Shown one piece after another: positions 1-8,860 of a stretch of 64,000 nucleotides of DNA. A program made the translations under genes and the position numbers. The notes beneath the pieces were generated by a model. The model was not told the origin of the DNA. It ran no database searches and saw only the letters and a program-made list of their open reading frames with translations. Each line of letters begins with the position of its first letter. Position 1 is the stretch's first letter. The DNA is from DAIOEK01 sp963721445 (GTDB lineage Bacteria > Chloroflexota > Anaerolineae > Anaerolineales > Anaerolineaceae), in the NCBI GenBank assembly GCA_963721445.1, contig CAVRIZ010000008.1, positions 1-64,000 on the forward strand. Reading direction: 5' to 3'.

Positions 1-373
1 GGATTAATACGGGTACTTTTAATTCCAGAATTTCATTTGTCTGGAATATCTGGTTGCCAACATCGGGAAGAGATGGCAGTCCATCCATGGGATGCAGCCG
101 CATTTCCGGTTTAACTGGCTCCATACATGCCTTTACCGGTTTGCCATCGGCGAGGACCAGGCATTGCGCGCATTGACCATTCGCACAAAAGATCCCCAAA
201 GGTGCGCCATCTTTGTGGTGGTGACCAAAAATCCGAATGCCATTCGCAAATAACGCGGAGGCGATCGTATCTCCAGATTGTGCTTGAATTAGTTCATCCT
301 TCCAATAGATAGGAAGTGGATCCTTCTCTGGAATTGGTAAAATGGGATGTTTTATTACTCGGAAATCGGTCAT
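1..373 (-). CDS. 2Fe-2S domain protein, N-terminal part of a probable FAD oxidoreductase (partial)
   Basis: The 5' end of a leftward gene cut by the window edge; about 124 residues are visible. They fold as a plant-type 2Fe-2S domain: after a GDTIASAL segment comes FCANGQCAQC, giving the C-x4-C-x2-C cluster ligands, with a fourth Cys in KACMEP about 15 residues on. This resembles the Fer2_4 domain found at the N terminus of sarcosine oxidase alpha and related amine or opine dehydrogenases, where it passes electrons from a flavin. The rest of the protein lies outside the window, so the substrate is unknown. The start is uncertain: ATG at 373 has GAGGAG only 2 nt upstream; an in-frame ATG at 391 has no obvious ribosome binding site. 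Confidence 0.75.
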   Translation of the reverse strand, partial: MTDFRVIKHPILPIPEKDPLPIYWKDELIQAQSGDTIASALFANGIRIFGHHHKDGAPLGIFCANGQCAQCLVLADGKPVKACMEPVKPEMRLHPMDGLPSLPDVGNQIFQTNEILELKVPVLI

Positions 374-420
374 AACTCCTCGGTCGAGCATAAATTCAAA
401 CAGATTTCTTCTGTCCTTAT

Positions 421-451
421 TATTATAATTACGAACCCAGACGATTATAAT
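421..451. promoter_or_regulatory. AT-rich divergent promoter region
   Basis: Between the leftward oxidoreductase and rightward pfkA. TATAAT occurs on the plus strand at 446-451 (and 424-429), and its complement at 422-427 gives a TATAAT reading left. No convincing -35 boxes are visible, so only the -10 elements are supported. Confidence 0.35.
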
Positions 452-501
452 GGACTACAGATGGAATAATCATTGGATGATTTGATTTTTGGGAGGGTAA
501 G

Positions 502-1473
502 ATGAAGCGGATTGCAGTATTAACCAGCGGCGGCGATGCGCCGGGAATGAACGCGGCGATTCGGGCTGTGGTTCGCGGTGGAATCGATCAAGGATGGGAA
601 GTCTTTGGTGTACGTTTAGGTTATCACGGCTTATTACACGGCAACATGATATCCATGGGCCGGCGAGATGTTGGCGGGATTATGCAATTCGGCGGCACTG
701 TGCTGGGGAGCGCTCGCTGCCTGGAGTTTAAAACGGAAGCAGGGCAAAAAGACGCGATTTGGGTTCTCAATCAAAATGAGATCGAGGCTCTTGTGGTAAT
801 CGGTGGTAATGGTTCACAAACTGGTGCGTACGCACTTCACCGGCTGGGATTTCCGGTCGTTGGAATTGCATCCACCATCGATAATGACCTTTTCGGATCT
901 GATATTACGATTGGTGTCGATACTGCGTTGAATATCGCTCTGGAAGCGATGGATCGATTAAAGGTAACCGCATCCTCCCACCAGAGGGCTTTTCTGTTGG
1001 AGGTGATGGGGAGAAATTGTGGGTACCTGGCTTTGATGACCGGCATAGCGGGAGGGGCGGAAGCGATTGTCCTACCGGAAGTGGAGACTGACCCGGAAGA
1101 TATCGCTCAAAAACTGGTGAAAGCCTACGAAAAAGGCAAAGCCCATGCCCTGGTCGTTGTTGCTGAAGGAGCTAAATATAACGCTGATGGGTTGGTAAAA
1201 TATTTTACTGAACATAAAGAACGATTGGGATTTGAAGTGAGAGCAACAATTCTTGGTCATACGCAACGAGGAGGCACTCCCAGTGCTTATGACCGAATAC
1301 TTGGCACCCGGTTAGGTATGGGGGCAGTAGAGTTCCTTGCAGAGGGCAAATTAGGGGTTCTATCGGGCTGGGTGGAAAATAAAGTCACATCGACCCCGTT
1401 GGAAGAGGTAATTGCGGGAAAAAAACCGCTGGATATCAAACTACTCGCTATGGCAGGCATATTGGATAAATAG
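502..1473 (+). CDS. pfkA: 6-phosphofructokinase
   Basis: Phosphorylates fructose 6-phosphate in glycolysis. At 323 aa it has the short bacterial PfkA length. Visible motifs: N-terminal TSGGDAPGMNAAIR (nucleotide loop), the catalytic TIDND with D127 (numbering coincides with E. coli PfkA), MGRNCGYLA and the substrate-binding GHTQRGG near residue 252. G104 and S124 (not the D104/K124 pair of pyrophosphate-dependent enzymes) argue for ATP as donor. The residue before G104 is Asn instead of the usual Mg-binding Asp (GGNGS rather than GGDGS), so the donor should not be assumed. The ATG at 502 follows GGGAGGG with normal spacing. A hairpin terminator follows the stop, so it is probably a single-gene transcript. 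Confidence 0.95.
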   Translation: MKRIAVLTSGGDAPGMNAAIRAVVRGGIDQGWEVFGVRLGYHGLLHGNMISMGRRDVGGIMQFGGTVLGSARCLEFKTEAGQKDAIWVLNQNEIEALVVIGGNGSQTGAYALHRLGFPVVGIASTIDNDLFGSDITIGVDTALNIALEAMDRLKVTASSHQRAFLLEVMGRNCGYLALMTGIAGGAEAIVLPEVETDPEDIAQKLVKAYEKGKAHALVVVAEGAKYNADGLVKYFTEHKERLGFEVRATILGHTQRGGTPSAYDRILGTRLGMGAVEFLAEGKLGVLSGWVENKVTSTPLEEVIAGKKPLDIKLLAMAGILDK

Positions 1474-1489
1474 ATACAGGTTGAAAGAG

Positions 1490-1521
1490 AGAGGCTGCTT
1501 TCGATTGGGCAGCCTCTTTTT
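1490..1521 (+). terminator. Rho-independent terminator of pfkA
   Basis: A perfect 9-bp stem (1490-1498 with 1509-1517) and 10-nt loop, followed by TTTT. It reaches the stop codon of convergent prfB and probably separates the two transcripts. Confidence 0.85.
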
Positions 1522-2606
1522 AATGTTTATGTTTGAGATATGCTTCAATAAAACCGTCAAGATCCCCATCTAACACCGCCTGGGTGTTACCCATCTCAAA
1601 GTCGGTGCGATGATCTTTTACCATTTGGTATGGGTGGAGTACATAGGAACGGATTTGACTACCCCACTCAGTTTTTTGATACTCACCCCGGAGTTCAGAT
1701 AATTGCTTATCCATCTCAATTTCCTTCATTTCAAGAAGGCGGGCTTTGAGCACTTTCATCGCATTCTCACGGTTTTGAAGCTGCGACCTTTCATTTTGGC
1801 AAGAAACCACCAGACCGGAGGGAAGGTGAGTGATTCGGATCGCCGTCGCATTTTTCTGCACATTTTGACCGCCAGCACCTGCGGATCTGTACACATCAAT
1901 TTTTAGCTCATCAGGATTTATGTGGATTTCATCATCTGCATTTGGATCTACAGGTAAAACTTCCACCTGGGTAAATGAAGTGTGGCGTCGGTGGGCAGAA
2001 TCGAATGGCGAAAGACGCACCAGCCTGTGAACACCTTTCTCAGTCCGTAAGTAACCATACGCGTAGGGACCTTCCACAGAAATGGTCACACTCTTAATTC
2101 CCGCTTCTTCTCCGTCCGATTGGTCGATGATCTCCGATTTATAGCCTTTGCGTTCGATCCAACGCAGATACATCCGCATGAGCATGGATGCCCAATCCTG
2201 CGAATCGGTTCCGCCGGCACCGGCATTTATAGTAAGCAGGGCGTCTCCTTTATCATATTTTCCACTGAGTAAAGCGTCCATGGAGCGCTTTTCCAACTCA
2301 GCATCTAACTGGGAGATCTCAGCTTCTAATTCCGAGCGCATATTTTCATCATTAAGTTCGGATAATTCCTTAATATCCTCGGATCGCTTTTTGATTTCAG
2401 TCCAATACAATACATCGGACTCCAGGTCAGCGATCGATTTCATCAACTTCTGGGCAGAATCGCGGTCATCCCATAGATTGGGGTCCTCGACAATTTTTTT
2501 CTTCTTCAATAATTCGGCTTCTTTGGAGTTTATGTCAAAGATGCTCCATGATTTGATTTATTTTTTCCAGCTGTTGTTGTATATGGTCTACTAGATCTTG
2601 CATCAT
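1520..2606 (-). CDS. prfB: Peptide chain release factor 2, with programmed +1 frameshift
   Basis: Releases nascent chains at UGA and UAA. The body has the RF2 codon-recognition motif SPF (in RLSPFDSAHRR) and the catalytic GGQ (in SAGAGGQNVQ). A 23-codon first frame starts at ATG 2604-2606 and ends in CTT TGA; a +1 shift over the TGA (2535-2537) joins it to the 338-codon second frame, giving about 361 aa, normal for RF2. Thus a shortage of RF2 at its own UGA raises RF2 synthesis, the classic autoregulation. The start follows AAGGAG; a second ATG (2601-2603) has better spacing. It is the last gene of the leftward HAD-rlmN-ftsY-prfB run, 13 nt after ftsY. Confidence 0.96.
2534..2547 (-). promoter_or_regulatory. 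prfB: prfB programmed +1 frameshift signal
   Basis: Reading leftward the order is GGAG, CAT, CTT, TGA, C: a Shine-Dalgarno-like GGAG exactly 3 nt before the slippery CTT, then the in-frame UGA followed by C. This is the same layout as the well-studied E. coli prfB site (internal SD, 3-nt spacer, CUU UGA C), where CUU-decoding tRNA slips forward by one base. Confidence 0.95.
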
Positions 2607-2619
2607 TTCTCCTTCAAAA

Positions 2620-3526
2620 TTACCCCAATACCCCATCGACGAATCGAAGTGGATCAAATGGTTCGAGGTCTTCCAGTTTTTCTCCAAGTCCGGCAAATAA
2701 GATAGGTAAGCCCAGTTCTTTCTGGATAGCGAAAGCCATTCCACCTTTTGCGGATGAGTCCAATTTAGCAATAATCACACCATCCACGTGGGTCATTTCT
2801 TTGAACATTCTCGCCTGCTGGAATGCATTCTGTCCGGTGGTCGCATCCAGAACGATCCAAACTGCGTGGGGCGCTCCCGGTAACGCTTTTCCGACCACCC
2901 GATATACCTTTTTTAGTTCTTCCATCAAATTATATTTGGTGTGTAGGCGACCTGCGGTGTCAATAAACAAGATGTCGGTTTTTTTGGTCATGGCAGCTTG
3001 AACGGCATCGAAAGCGACCGCGCCGGGATCGCCATTTTCCTGCCCGGCGATAACTGGAATATGCAGACGGTCTCCCCATACTTTGAGTTGGTCTACCGCT
3101 GCAGCGCGGAAAGTATCGGCTGCGGCGAAAATTATCTGCTTTCCGAGTTTCTGATACCGGGCACCCAGCTTGGCGATAGTGGTCGTTTTACCGGAGCCAT
3201 TCACTCCCACGACAAGTACTACGGTTGGAATCGAACTGGGTGTAAATGCTTCAGGGACGATCAATCGCTTCACCAATTCAGACTTAAGAAGTTCCTGATA
3301 TTCTTCTGCTTTGGTTACACCCAGATCTTTTATCGATTTTCGAAGGGAAAGAATTACCTCGCTGGTTGTTGCTGTTCCCAGATCTGCCTGTAACAGGATC
3401 GCTTCCAGATCATCCCAGGTCTCTTCGGTGATTTCGCTGGCGCCAAATAAGGGTTGCAATCTTACCAAAAGTGACCTTACGGGTTTTATCTAATCCAGTT
3501 TTCCATTGATCGATAAAGGATGGCAT
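2620..3526 (-). CDS. ftsY: Signal recognition particle receptor FtsY (apparent +1 frameshift near the N terminus)
   Basis: Membrane-associated SRP GTPase that docks ribosomes for co-translational export. The body carries the P-loop GVNGSGKTTT, DTFRAAAVDQL, DTAGRLHTKYN and the guanine-specificity region AKLDSSAKGG. The natural start is ATG 3524-3526, one base after the rlmN stop, giving MPSFIDQWKTGLDKTRK..., a typical short FtsY N-terminus without the long acidic domain. About 25 codons later, around 3450-3460, the reading frame changes by one extra base: in frame zero it reads ATLIW, but one base skipped gives ATLFGASEI and continues into the GTPase. The corrected protein is about 301 aa. Only an internal TTG (3466-3468) could start the long frame alone. 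Confidence 0.9.
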
Positions 3527-3527
3527 G

Positions 3528-4604
3528 CTATACCTCACTTCCAATTGAAGAAGAAGCGAGCTGTCCACAGCCGGCCTGGATATCTATCCCTCGTCGGAGC
3601 CTTATCGTGCATGGGATACCATTCCCCTCAAGTGCTTTTTGGAATTCCAGTGCCCTTTCACGAGAAGACCCTTTACCACTAAATTTCTGGGTGGGATTGA
3701 GTTGAATTGCATTGACATGACAGATCATCCCCTTGAGTTTATTCGCCAAGTTCTGGGCGGTCAGCCATGTGTCATTGACACCATCAATTAATGCCCACTC
3801 AAAGGTGATCCGGCGATGGGTGGTATCCACATAATAACGGCAAGCCTCCAGCAATTCCTCGACCGGGTATTTCTTATTGACGGGCATCATGCGGGATCGT
3901 AAATCGTTATCCACCGCGTGGAGGCTAACTGCCAGATTGACCTGACTTTTCTGGTCGGCGAACTGGCGGATCTTCGGCACAATTCCCACCGTCGAGATCG
4001 TCATTCGTCTTGCCCCAAGATGAAAGCCTTTCTCGTCATTGAGGATATCGATTGCTTTCATAAGCGCATCGTAATTATGGAAAGGCTCACCCATACCCAT
4101 AAATACGATATTCTTTACTGATTTACCGGATTGCCGAATGAGACGACTAAAGAACAATACCTGCTCGACAATTTCTCCCGTAGTGAGGTTGCGGAAAAAT
4201 CCCATCTGACCTGTTGCGCAAAAAGTACAGCCCATGGCACATCCGGATTGAGTCGAGACACATAAAGTATCCCTTTCGGTATACTGCATCCAGACAGTTT
4301 CGATCATCCTCTGGTCGGATAACGCGAAGAGTAATTTCCGAGTCTCTCCATCCTTTGACTTCAGATCTCGAATGGGTGACAATGAATCGAAAGAGTATTC
4401 ATTAAATAGGTTGTTGCGCATAGCTACCGACAAATTAGTAAACTCTTGCAATGTATGCCATTGCTTCGAATAGAGACCTTCCCAGAGTTGATCCGCGCGA
4501 TAAGCGGGTTGTCCCAGATCGGTCAGAATTGTTTTCAATTCAACCAAATCATAGTCATAAATAAGCGGTCTTATTGACCCTGTGGGGGAGGGATTTGTTA
4601 TCAT
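3528..4604 (-). CDS. rlmN: Dual-specificity 23S rRNA/tRNA adenine-C2 methyltransferase RlmN
   Basis: Radical-SAM enzyme that methylates C2 of A2503 in 23S rRNA and A37 in some tRNAs. The 358-aa protein has the cluster motif CAMGCTFC (C-x3-C-x2-C) near residue 125, GMGEPFHNYD as the SAM-binding segment, and the C-terminal methyl-carrier cysteine in QAGCGQL. The fold, length and motifs are full and undamaged. Its ATG overlaps the stop of the upstream phosphatase gene by 4 bp (ATGA type), so the two are translationally coupled, and ftsY begins one base after its stop. Confidence 0.96.
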   Translation of the reverse strand: MITNPSPTGSIRPLIYDYDLVELKTILTDLGQPAYRADQLWEGLYSKQWHTLQEFTNLSVAMRNNLFNEYSFDSLSPIRDLKSKDGETRKLLFALSDQRMIETVWMQYTERDTLCVSTQSGCAMGCTFCATGQMGFFRNLTTGEIVEQVLFFSRLIRQSGKSVKNIVFMGMGEPFHNYDALMKAIDILNDEKGFHLGARRMTISTVGIVPKIRQFADQKSQVNLAVSLHAVDNDLRSRMMPVNKKYPVEELLEACRYYVDTTHRRITFEWALIDGVNDTWLTAQNLANKLKGMICHVNAIQLNPTQKFSGKGSSRERALEFQKALEGNGIPCTIRLRRGIDIQAGCGQLASSSIGSEV

Positions 4605-5386
4605 AAGCCTACCAATGAAGCTAGATCATTTTCGATAAAATCAGGGGCTGGTTGCCAGGTTAGTGCCTGTTCACGGGTGGACACACCGGATAGGACTAAC
4701 GCAGTTTTGCAGCCAGAGATCTGCCCACCCAGAATATCTGTCTCCAGACGATCGCCGACCATCAACGTTTCGGCAGGTGATAGAGCAAGCCGCTCAAGGG
4801 AAAGATCGATCAAGTATCTGCCCGGTTTTCCCATAAACAATGGCTCAGTTTCCGCAGCAGTAGCAACAGCCGCGATGATCGCCCCGGCTCCTGGTGTTAA
4901 TCCATGCGGGGTCGGAAAGGTTTTATCAGGATTTGTGCCCAGAAATTCAGCTCCATTACGGATGCAGGTCGCGGCAACCTCTATTCTTTTATAGGTGATG
5001 GAACGATCCACACCCACGATCACAACTTTGACATCCGCATCGTGATTTGGATAACCGGCTTCTTCAATCGATGTGACCAGACTTTTTTCTCCCATTATGT
5101 GAACGGGTGTTCCCAATGGATACTGGCTTTTCAAATAATAAATAACAGCCATAGCCGATGTGGTAATTTGCCAGGGTTCTACTTTAACCCCATATCCTGC
5201 AAATTTCTCCAAGTATTCCGATACTGTACGGGCAGCGTTGTTTGTTGCCAAGATGACCTTGACTTTCAGCTCATTGAATTGAGTGAATATGGCTGGTAGA
5301 TCCCCAATGGGATCAGAATCGCGCCATAAAACACCATCCATATCGAGGATGACACCTTTAATTCCTGCATTTTGAAAATCGATCAC
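4601..5386 (-). CDS. HAD-superfamily (type IIA) phosphatase, NagD/AraL-like
   Basis: A 261-aa sugar- or nucleotide-phosphate phosphatase of the NagD/p-nitrophenyl phosphatase group. It shows HAD motif I DMDGVLW, motif II with ATNNAART, the C2-cap lysine region MGKPGRY, and motif III/IV VGDRLETDI. The precise substrate cannot be read from sequence. The reading frame is open to a TTG at 5416, but GTG 5384-5386 has GGGAG about 7 nt upstream and gives the normal family N-terminus (VIDFQNAGIKGVILDMDG), so I use that. First gene of the leftward operon with rlmN, ftsY and prfB. Confidence 0.88.
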   Translation of the reverse strand: MIDFQNAGIKGVILDMDGVLWRDSDPIGDLPAIFTQFNELKVKVILATNNAARTVSEYLEKFAGYGVKVEPWQITTSAMAVIYYLKSQYPLGTPVHIMGEKSLVTSIEEAGYPNHDADVKVVIVGVDRSITYKRIEVAATCIRNGAEFLGTNPDKTFPTPHGLTPGAGAIIAAVATAAETEPLFMGKPGRYLIDLSLERLALSPAETLMVGDRLETDILGGQISGCKTALVLSGVSTREQALTWQPAPDFIENDLASLVGL

Positions 5387-5415
5387 TATGAGCTCCCGTT
5401 TGAAGACTGTAGACA

Positions 5416-5446
5416 ATTATACTCGGGCATATTTGTATGAATACAA
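5416..5446 (-). promoter_or_regulatory. Probable promoter of the HAD-rlmN-ftsY-prfB operon
   Basis: Perfect leftward -10 TATAAT (complement of 5416-5421) with a TTGTAT possible -35 at 5441-5446. The 19-bp spacer is longer than ideal, so the -35 is less certain than the -10. Confidence 0.45.
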
Positions 5447-5479
5447 AAAGTAGAACCGAGGTGAATAGCCACCTCGGTT
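5443..5479 (-). terminator. Rho-independent terminator of tig-clpP
   Basis: Perfect 10-bp GC-rich stem (5470-5479 with 5454-5463), 6-nt loop, then in the leftward direction CTA and TTTTT. It sits 20 bp after the clpP stop. Confidence 0.88.
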
Positions 5480-5499
5480 CAAGTATTACCGCTGTCCAT

Positions 5500-6117
5500 T
5501 CATTTGATTTCAGGTTTATCAGCGACTTTCAAGATCTGATCTATGAGACCATACTCCATAGCCTGGTTGGCATTCATAAAGAAGTCTCTTTCAGTATCTC
5601 TTTCAATGATTTCCATCGATTGACCGGTCCGTTCAGCCATGATCTCGTTTAGTCGGGCACGAAGTCTTAATATTTCTTTTGCATGAATTTCAATATCAGA
5701 TGCCTGACCTTGGGCGCCTCCGAGCGGTTGGTGCATGTGAATTGTCGCATGTGGAAGGGCATAGCGCTTCCCTTTGGTTCCAGCAGCCAGGAGGACCGTT
5801 CCAAATGACGCGGAAAATCCAACTGCGAATGTGGATATCGGATTCGATATCATCTGCATGGTATCGTAGATCGCCAATCCAGCATAAATTTGTCCGCCAG
5901 GTGAGTTGATATACATATTGATTTCTCGCTCAGGATCTTCCCGATTTAGGAAGAGCAACTGAGCTACGGTCACATTGGCGACCTGATCATCAATCGGAGT
6001 GCCTAGAAAGATAATGCGCTCTTTGAGCAACAATGAAAAGATATCGTAAGCGCGCTCACCACGTCCCGAGGACTCGATGACCATCGGTATTACGTTACTG
6101 AACGTCGACATACTCAT
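5500..6117 (-). CDS. clpP: ATP-dependent Clp protease proteolytic subunit
   Basis: Cytoplasmic serine peptidase that forms tetradecameric barrels with ClpX or ClpC. In this 205-aa form the catalytic triad is S104 (FSASFG), H129 (HMHQPLGG) and D178 (RDTERD), with the same spacing as E. coli ClpP (25 and 49 residues). The oligomer and substrate-channel segments INSPGGQ and IEIHAKEIL are present. AGGAG lies 9 nt before ATG 6115-6117. It begins 4 nt after tig, so trigger factor and protease are co-transcribed, as in many bacteria where clpX follows; clpX is not in this window. Confidence 0.97.
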   Translation of the reverse strand: MSMSTFSNVIPMVIESSGRGERAYDIFSLLLKERIIFLGTPIDDQVANVTVAQLLFLNREDPEREINMYINSPGGQIYAGLAIYDTMQMISNPISTFAVGFSASFGTVLLAAGTKGKRYALPHATIHMHQPLGGAQGQASDIEIHAKEILRLRARLNEIMAERTGQSMEIIERDTERDFFMNANQAMEYGLIDQILKVADKPEIK

Positions 6118-6121
6118 GGAA

Positions 6122-7561
6122 TTATTCTCCTTGGACTGTGTCAGCTTCTTTTTTGCTGACTTTACTTTTTACTGTCTTGGTTTTTGGCTTGACAGGTTCT
6201 TTTGATGACTCCACTGGCTTGGTATCAACTGCTTCATTGACCAGGTTGCCGGTGGCAATTTTCTTGAGGGTTTCATATACCCGGCGATTCATGACCCGGG
6301 TTGCGGCTTCCATCGCTATGGCATTGACAAGCTTTTCTCGGGGCATTTTCTTTACGAGCTTATCGAAGTCTTTGGTCGTCGTCGCGAGTTCCTGTAAGGT
6401 TTGCTGATACCCTTCTTCCATTTCTTTTTCTGAAAGTTCAATCTTCTCCGCTTTGGAGATCTCGCTTAAGATCAAATTTCGTTCCAACCGCTTTTGGGCA
6501 TTTGGATTGAGCTCTTTGGTTTCGAATTCTTCCTGGGTAAGCTTGTTCAACTTGAGATACGCTTCAAGGTCCATCTTCTGGGATGCCAGGTCTCTCTCAA
6601 AACTCTTCTTTAGATCTTGTTTTTCTTCTTCAAGTGCCTGGGGTGGATATTTGATATTGGCATTAGTTTTGATCTGATCTACAACTTTGTTGTAATACTC
6701 AAAATCATATTCTGCCTGTGAATTGGATTCAAGTTGTGTGCGAATACTGTTCTTGAAATCGTCAACCGTAGCAAATTCTCCAAAGTTCTTTATAAAACTT
6801 TCGTCTACCTCGGGGAGAACCAATTTCTTTACGCTTTGAACCGCAACATGATACTGGACTTCTTTGCCTTTCAGCTTCTCATCCTGGAAATCACCGGGAT
6901 AAGAGAAAGGTAGATCAAGCTCTGAGCCTTCTTTAACTCCAACCAATTTTCGGCTGAATCCTGCGAAAGGCCATTCGTGGTCATCCTCTTTACCCTTCGC
7001 ATCGATCTTTACCTGGAGAGAACGTTCAGGAACAATTTCTTCTCCAGCTGATGTGCCGGCAATTTTCAAGAATACGACATTGCCATCCTTGGCGGGCTTT
7101 TCTAATGGTTCAAGGGTTGAGTAATAAGACCGATATTGTTCAACCACTTTCTGAACTTCTTCTTCGCCGATCCCTTTGTATTCGTAGGGAACACGAACAG
7201 AACGGTAATCATTCAATTCGATTTTGGGAGCAAGCGGAACAAGGAAAGATAGTGTGAGCGGATCCATACTGACGATTTCTTCAAGGGATCCATTCGCGCC
7301 AACTTCAATGTTCTGTTCTTTTAGCATCTGGGGATAGACTTCATCCACGACCATTTCAACCGCTTCTTCATGGACTCTTGGCTCACCGATATACCGCACC
7401 ACCATATCATAAGGAGCTTTGCCGGGTCTGAAGCCTGGAATTTTTGTATGCTCGGCAATATGTCTCGCCGCTTTTTTCATTTTCCGTTCCACTAATTCTG
7501 GCTCAACTTCGACAACAACTTTTAACTGATGGTCATCACGAGGGGTGGTTTCGATTTTCAA
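6122..7561 (-). CDS. tig: Trigger factor (ribosome-associated chaperone)
   Basis: Binds nascent chains at the ribosome exit. The N-terminal ribosome-binding domain contains the signature GFRPGKAP near residue 44; residues of about 150-245 form the FKBP-like prolyl isomerase domain (DGNVVFLKIAG... PFSYPGDFQDEKLKGKEVQYHVAV), and the long helical C-terminal chaperone domain follows. The last 35 residues are a Lys/Pro-rich tail beyond the usual end, giving 479 aa. The start is TTG 7559-7561, supported by AAGGAAG 7 nt upstream. First gene of a tig-clpP operon. Confidence 0.95.
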   Translation of the reverse strand: MKIETTPRDDHQLKVVVEVEPELVERKMKKAARHIAEHTKIPGFRPGKAPYDMVVRYIGEPRVHEEAVEMVVDEVYPQMLKEQNIEVGANGSLEEIVSMDPLTLSFLVPLAPKIELNDYRSVRVPYEYKGIGEEEVQKVVEQYRSYYSTLEPLEKPAKDGNVVFLKIAGTSAGEEIVPERSLQVKIDAKGKEDDHEWPFAGFSRKLVGVKEGSELDLPFSYPGDFQDEKLKGKEVQYHVAVQSVKKLVLPEVDESFIKNFGEFATVDDFKNSIRTQLESNSQAEYDFEYYNKVVDQIKTNANIKYPPQALEEEKQDLKKSFERDLASQKMDLEAYLKLNKLTQEEFETKELNPNAQKRLERNLILSEISKAEKIELSEKEMEEGYQQTLQELATTTKDFDKLVKKMPREKLVNAIAMEAATRVMNRRVYETLKKIATGNLVNEAVDTKPVESSKEPVKPKTKTVKSKVSKKEADTVQGE

Positions 7562-7888
7562 TGCTTTCTTCCTTATTTATAAATGTGTACTGCAAAATGG
7601 GAAAAGGAGCACATAAAACCGCATGCCGTTCGACACATGATCCAGGATAGATAATTTCGGTTTTTCATGCTTCCCAATGTCTAAATTGCGTGCCAATTGT
7701 ACCAAGAAAACGCTTTTTTAGGGCTGTAAATAGATTTTGTATACCATTTCTAACAATCTTCTTACAAAGTCTGAATACTGGTAGTGGTTTTGTACAAGAA
7801 ATCAACAATGGTTATATCACTCAAGTGCATAGGCAATTGTTATACAACCATGGGTAGTTGTCTCTGGTTTGAGAATAGAGTTTGATTG
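7562..7888. other. Intergenic region between divergent tig and a methyltransferase gene
   Basis: 327 bp without a believable gene. It must hold the divergent promoters. Leftward, TACAAT (complement of 7696-7701) is a possible -10 for tig, without a clear -35. No riboswitch-like or strongly structured element was recognised. Confidence 0.5.
7790..7818 (+). promoter_or_regulatory. Candidate promoter of the methyltransferase gene
   Basis: TTGTAC (7790-7795), a 17-bp spacer and TATATC (7813-7818), about 70 bp before the start codon at 7889. Confidence 0.4.
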
Positions 7889-8740
7889 ATGAATACTATT
7901 CAGAATCCTGATAAGAAAACTCCAACTGTAGTCTTGCCCGTCAGTCAGGATAATGAGATTACCCGATTAATAAATCAAGCTGTGTGTTGGGAATCAGAGA
8001 CTGAACTGTTATTCGATCAGATCCAGATTAGCCCAGGTTGGATTTGCGCAGATATCGGTTGTGGACCAATGGGTATTCTGGGTCCTTTGAGCCGCCGAGT
8101 AGGGTCGCACGGACAGGTGGTAGGGGTAGATTCAAATCTGGATCATTTTCAAGTTGCCAGTGAGTATATTGATAAAAATCACTTGTTAAATGTGAAGGTC
8201 TACCAAGGGGATTTTTACAATTCTGCTTTTCAGGCAGATACCTTTAATTTGACCCATACACGCTTTATCTATTCGCAAATAGGTTGCGACCATTTGTTAT
8301 TGGACACAATGATCAAGCTTACAAAATCTGGGGGAGTCATCGTCTCTCAAGAATCAGACTGGACAACCTGGAATTGTTATCCCAACAATTTATCCTGGCA
8401 AAAGATACGAAATGCCCTCATCGCATTATTCGAACTGGATGGCGGAGATATCAACGCAGGTCAACGAACATATCACATGTTTAAAGAGGCAAATCTGGCT
8501 GACGTGCAAATCCGCACGATCATCAAGGCATTACCCTTTGGGCATCCTTATCGCTCCGGGATGAATCAAATGGCAGTGTCTCTGCGCGAAAAAATCATTA
8601 ACTCAAAATTATTAACCAATACCGAATTTGATGCTGCGCTTGAAGCGTGTACCCAGGTAATCAATGACCCGGAAACACTAATACTCAGCTATGTGCTTTG
8701 TCAGGTCTGGGGATATGTGAATAAAACACAGACAAAGTGA
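7889..8740 (+). CDS. Class I SAM-dependent methyltransferase
   Basis: 283-aa Rossmann-fold methyltransferase. The SAM-binding motif I is ICADIGCGPMGILGPLSRRVG (first strand and glycine loop), followed by VVGVDSN for the acidic residue that holds the ribose, and a THTRFIYSQI segment in the motif IV/V region. It resembles UbiE-type or other small-molecule methyltransferases; the substrate is not apparent. The start is ATG 7889 (a TTG lies just upstream). There is no clear Shine-Dalgarno sequence. It stands alone between divergent tig and the convergent hemerythrin-like gene. Confidence 0.82.
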   Translation: MNTIQNPDKKTPTVVLPVSQDNEITRLINQAVCWESETELLFDQIQISPGWICADIGCGPMGILGPLSRRVGSHGQVVGVDSNLDHFQVASEYIDKNHLLNVKVYQGDFYNSAFQADTFNLTHTRFIYSQIGCDHLLLDTMIKLTKSGGVIVSQESDWTTWNCYPNNLSWQKIRNALIALFELDGGDINAGQRTYHMFKEANLADVQIRTIIKALPFGHPYRSGMNQMAVSLREKIINSKLLTNTEFDAALEACTQVINDPETLILSYVLCQVWGYVNKTQTK

Positions 8741-8770
8741 ATAGGTAAATAGAAATTACGAGGCACAGGA

Positions 8771-8799
8771 TTGAATAATTCAGCGTATTAATTATTCAA
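8771..8799. terminator. AT-rich inverted repeat between convergent genes
   Basis: A perfect 10-bp inverted repeat (8771-8780 with 8790-8799, 9-nt loop) between the stops of the methyltransferase and the hemerythrin-like gene. It lacks a T-run, so a bidirectional terminator is only likely. Confidence 0.4.
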
Positions 8800-8860
8800 C
8801 GCGACGATAAGCTCCTGTAAGTACCCTTGATTTTTCTCTTCTGGTCACTTGTCTCACTAA

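Noticed and set aside
2535..2771. Separate 78-aa gene upstream of prfB
   Set aside because: Its last 23 codons are the first frame of prfB; the rest is ftsY antisense-frame noise.
7562..7888. Riboswitch or small RNA in the longest gene-free stretch
   Set aside because: No conserved riboswitch core or strong hairpin with T-run could be identified.
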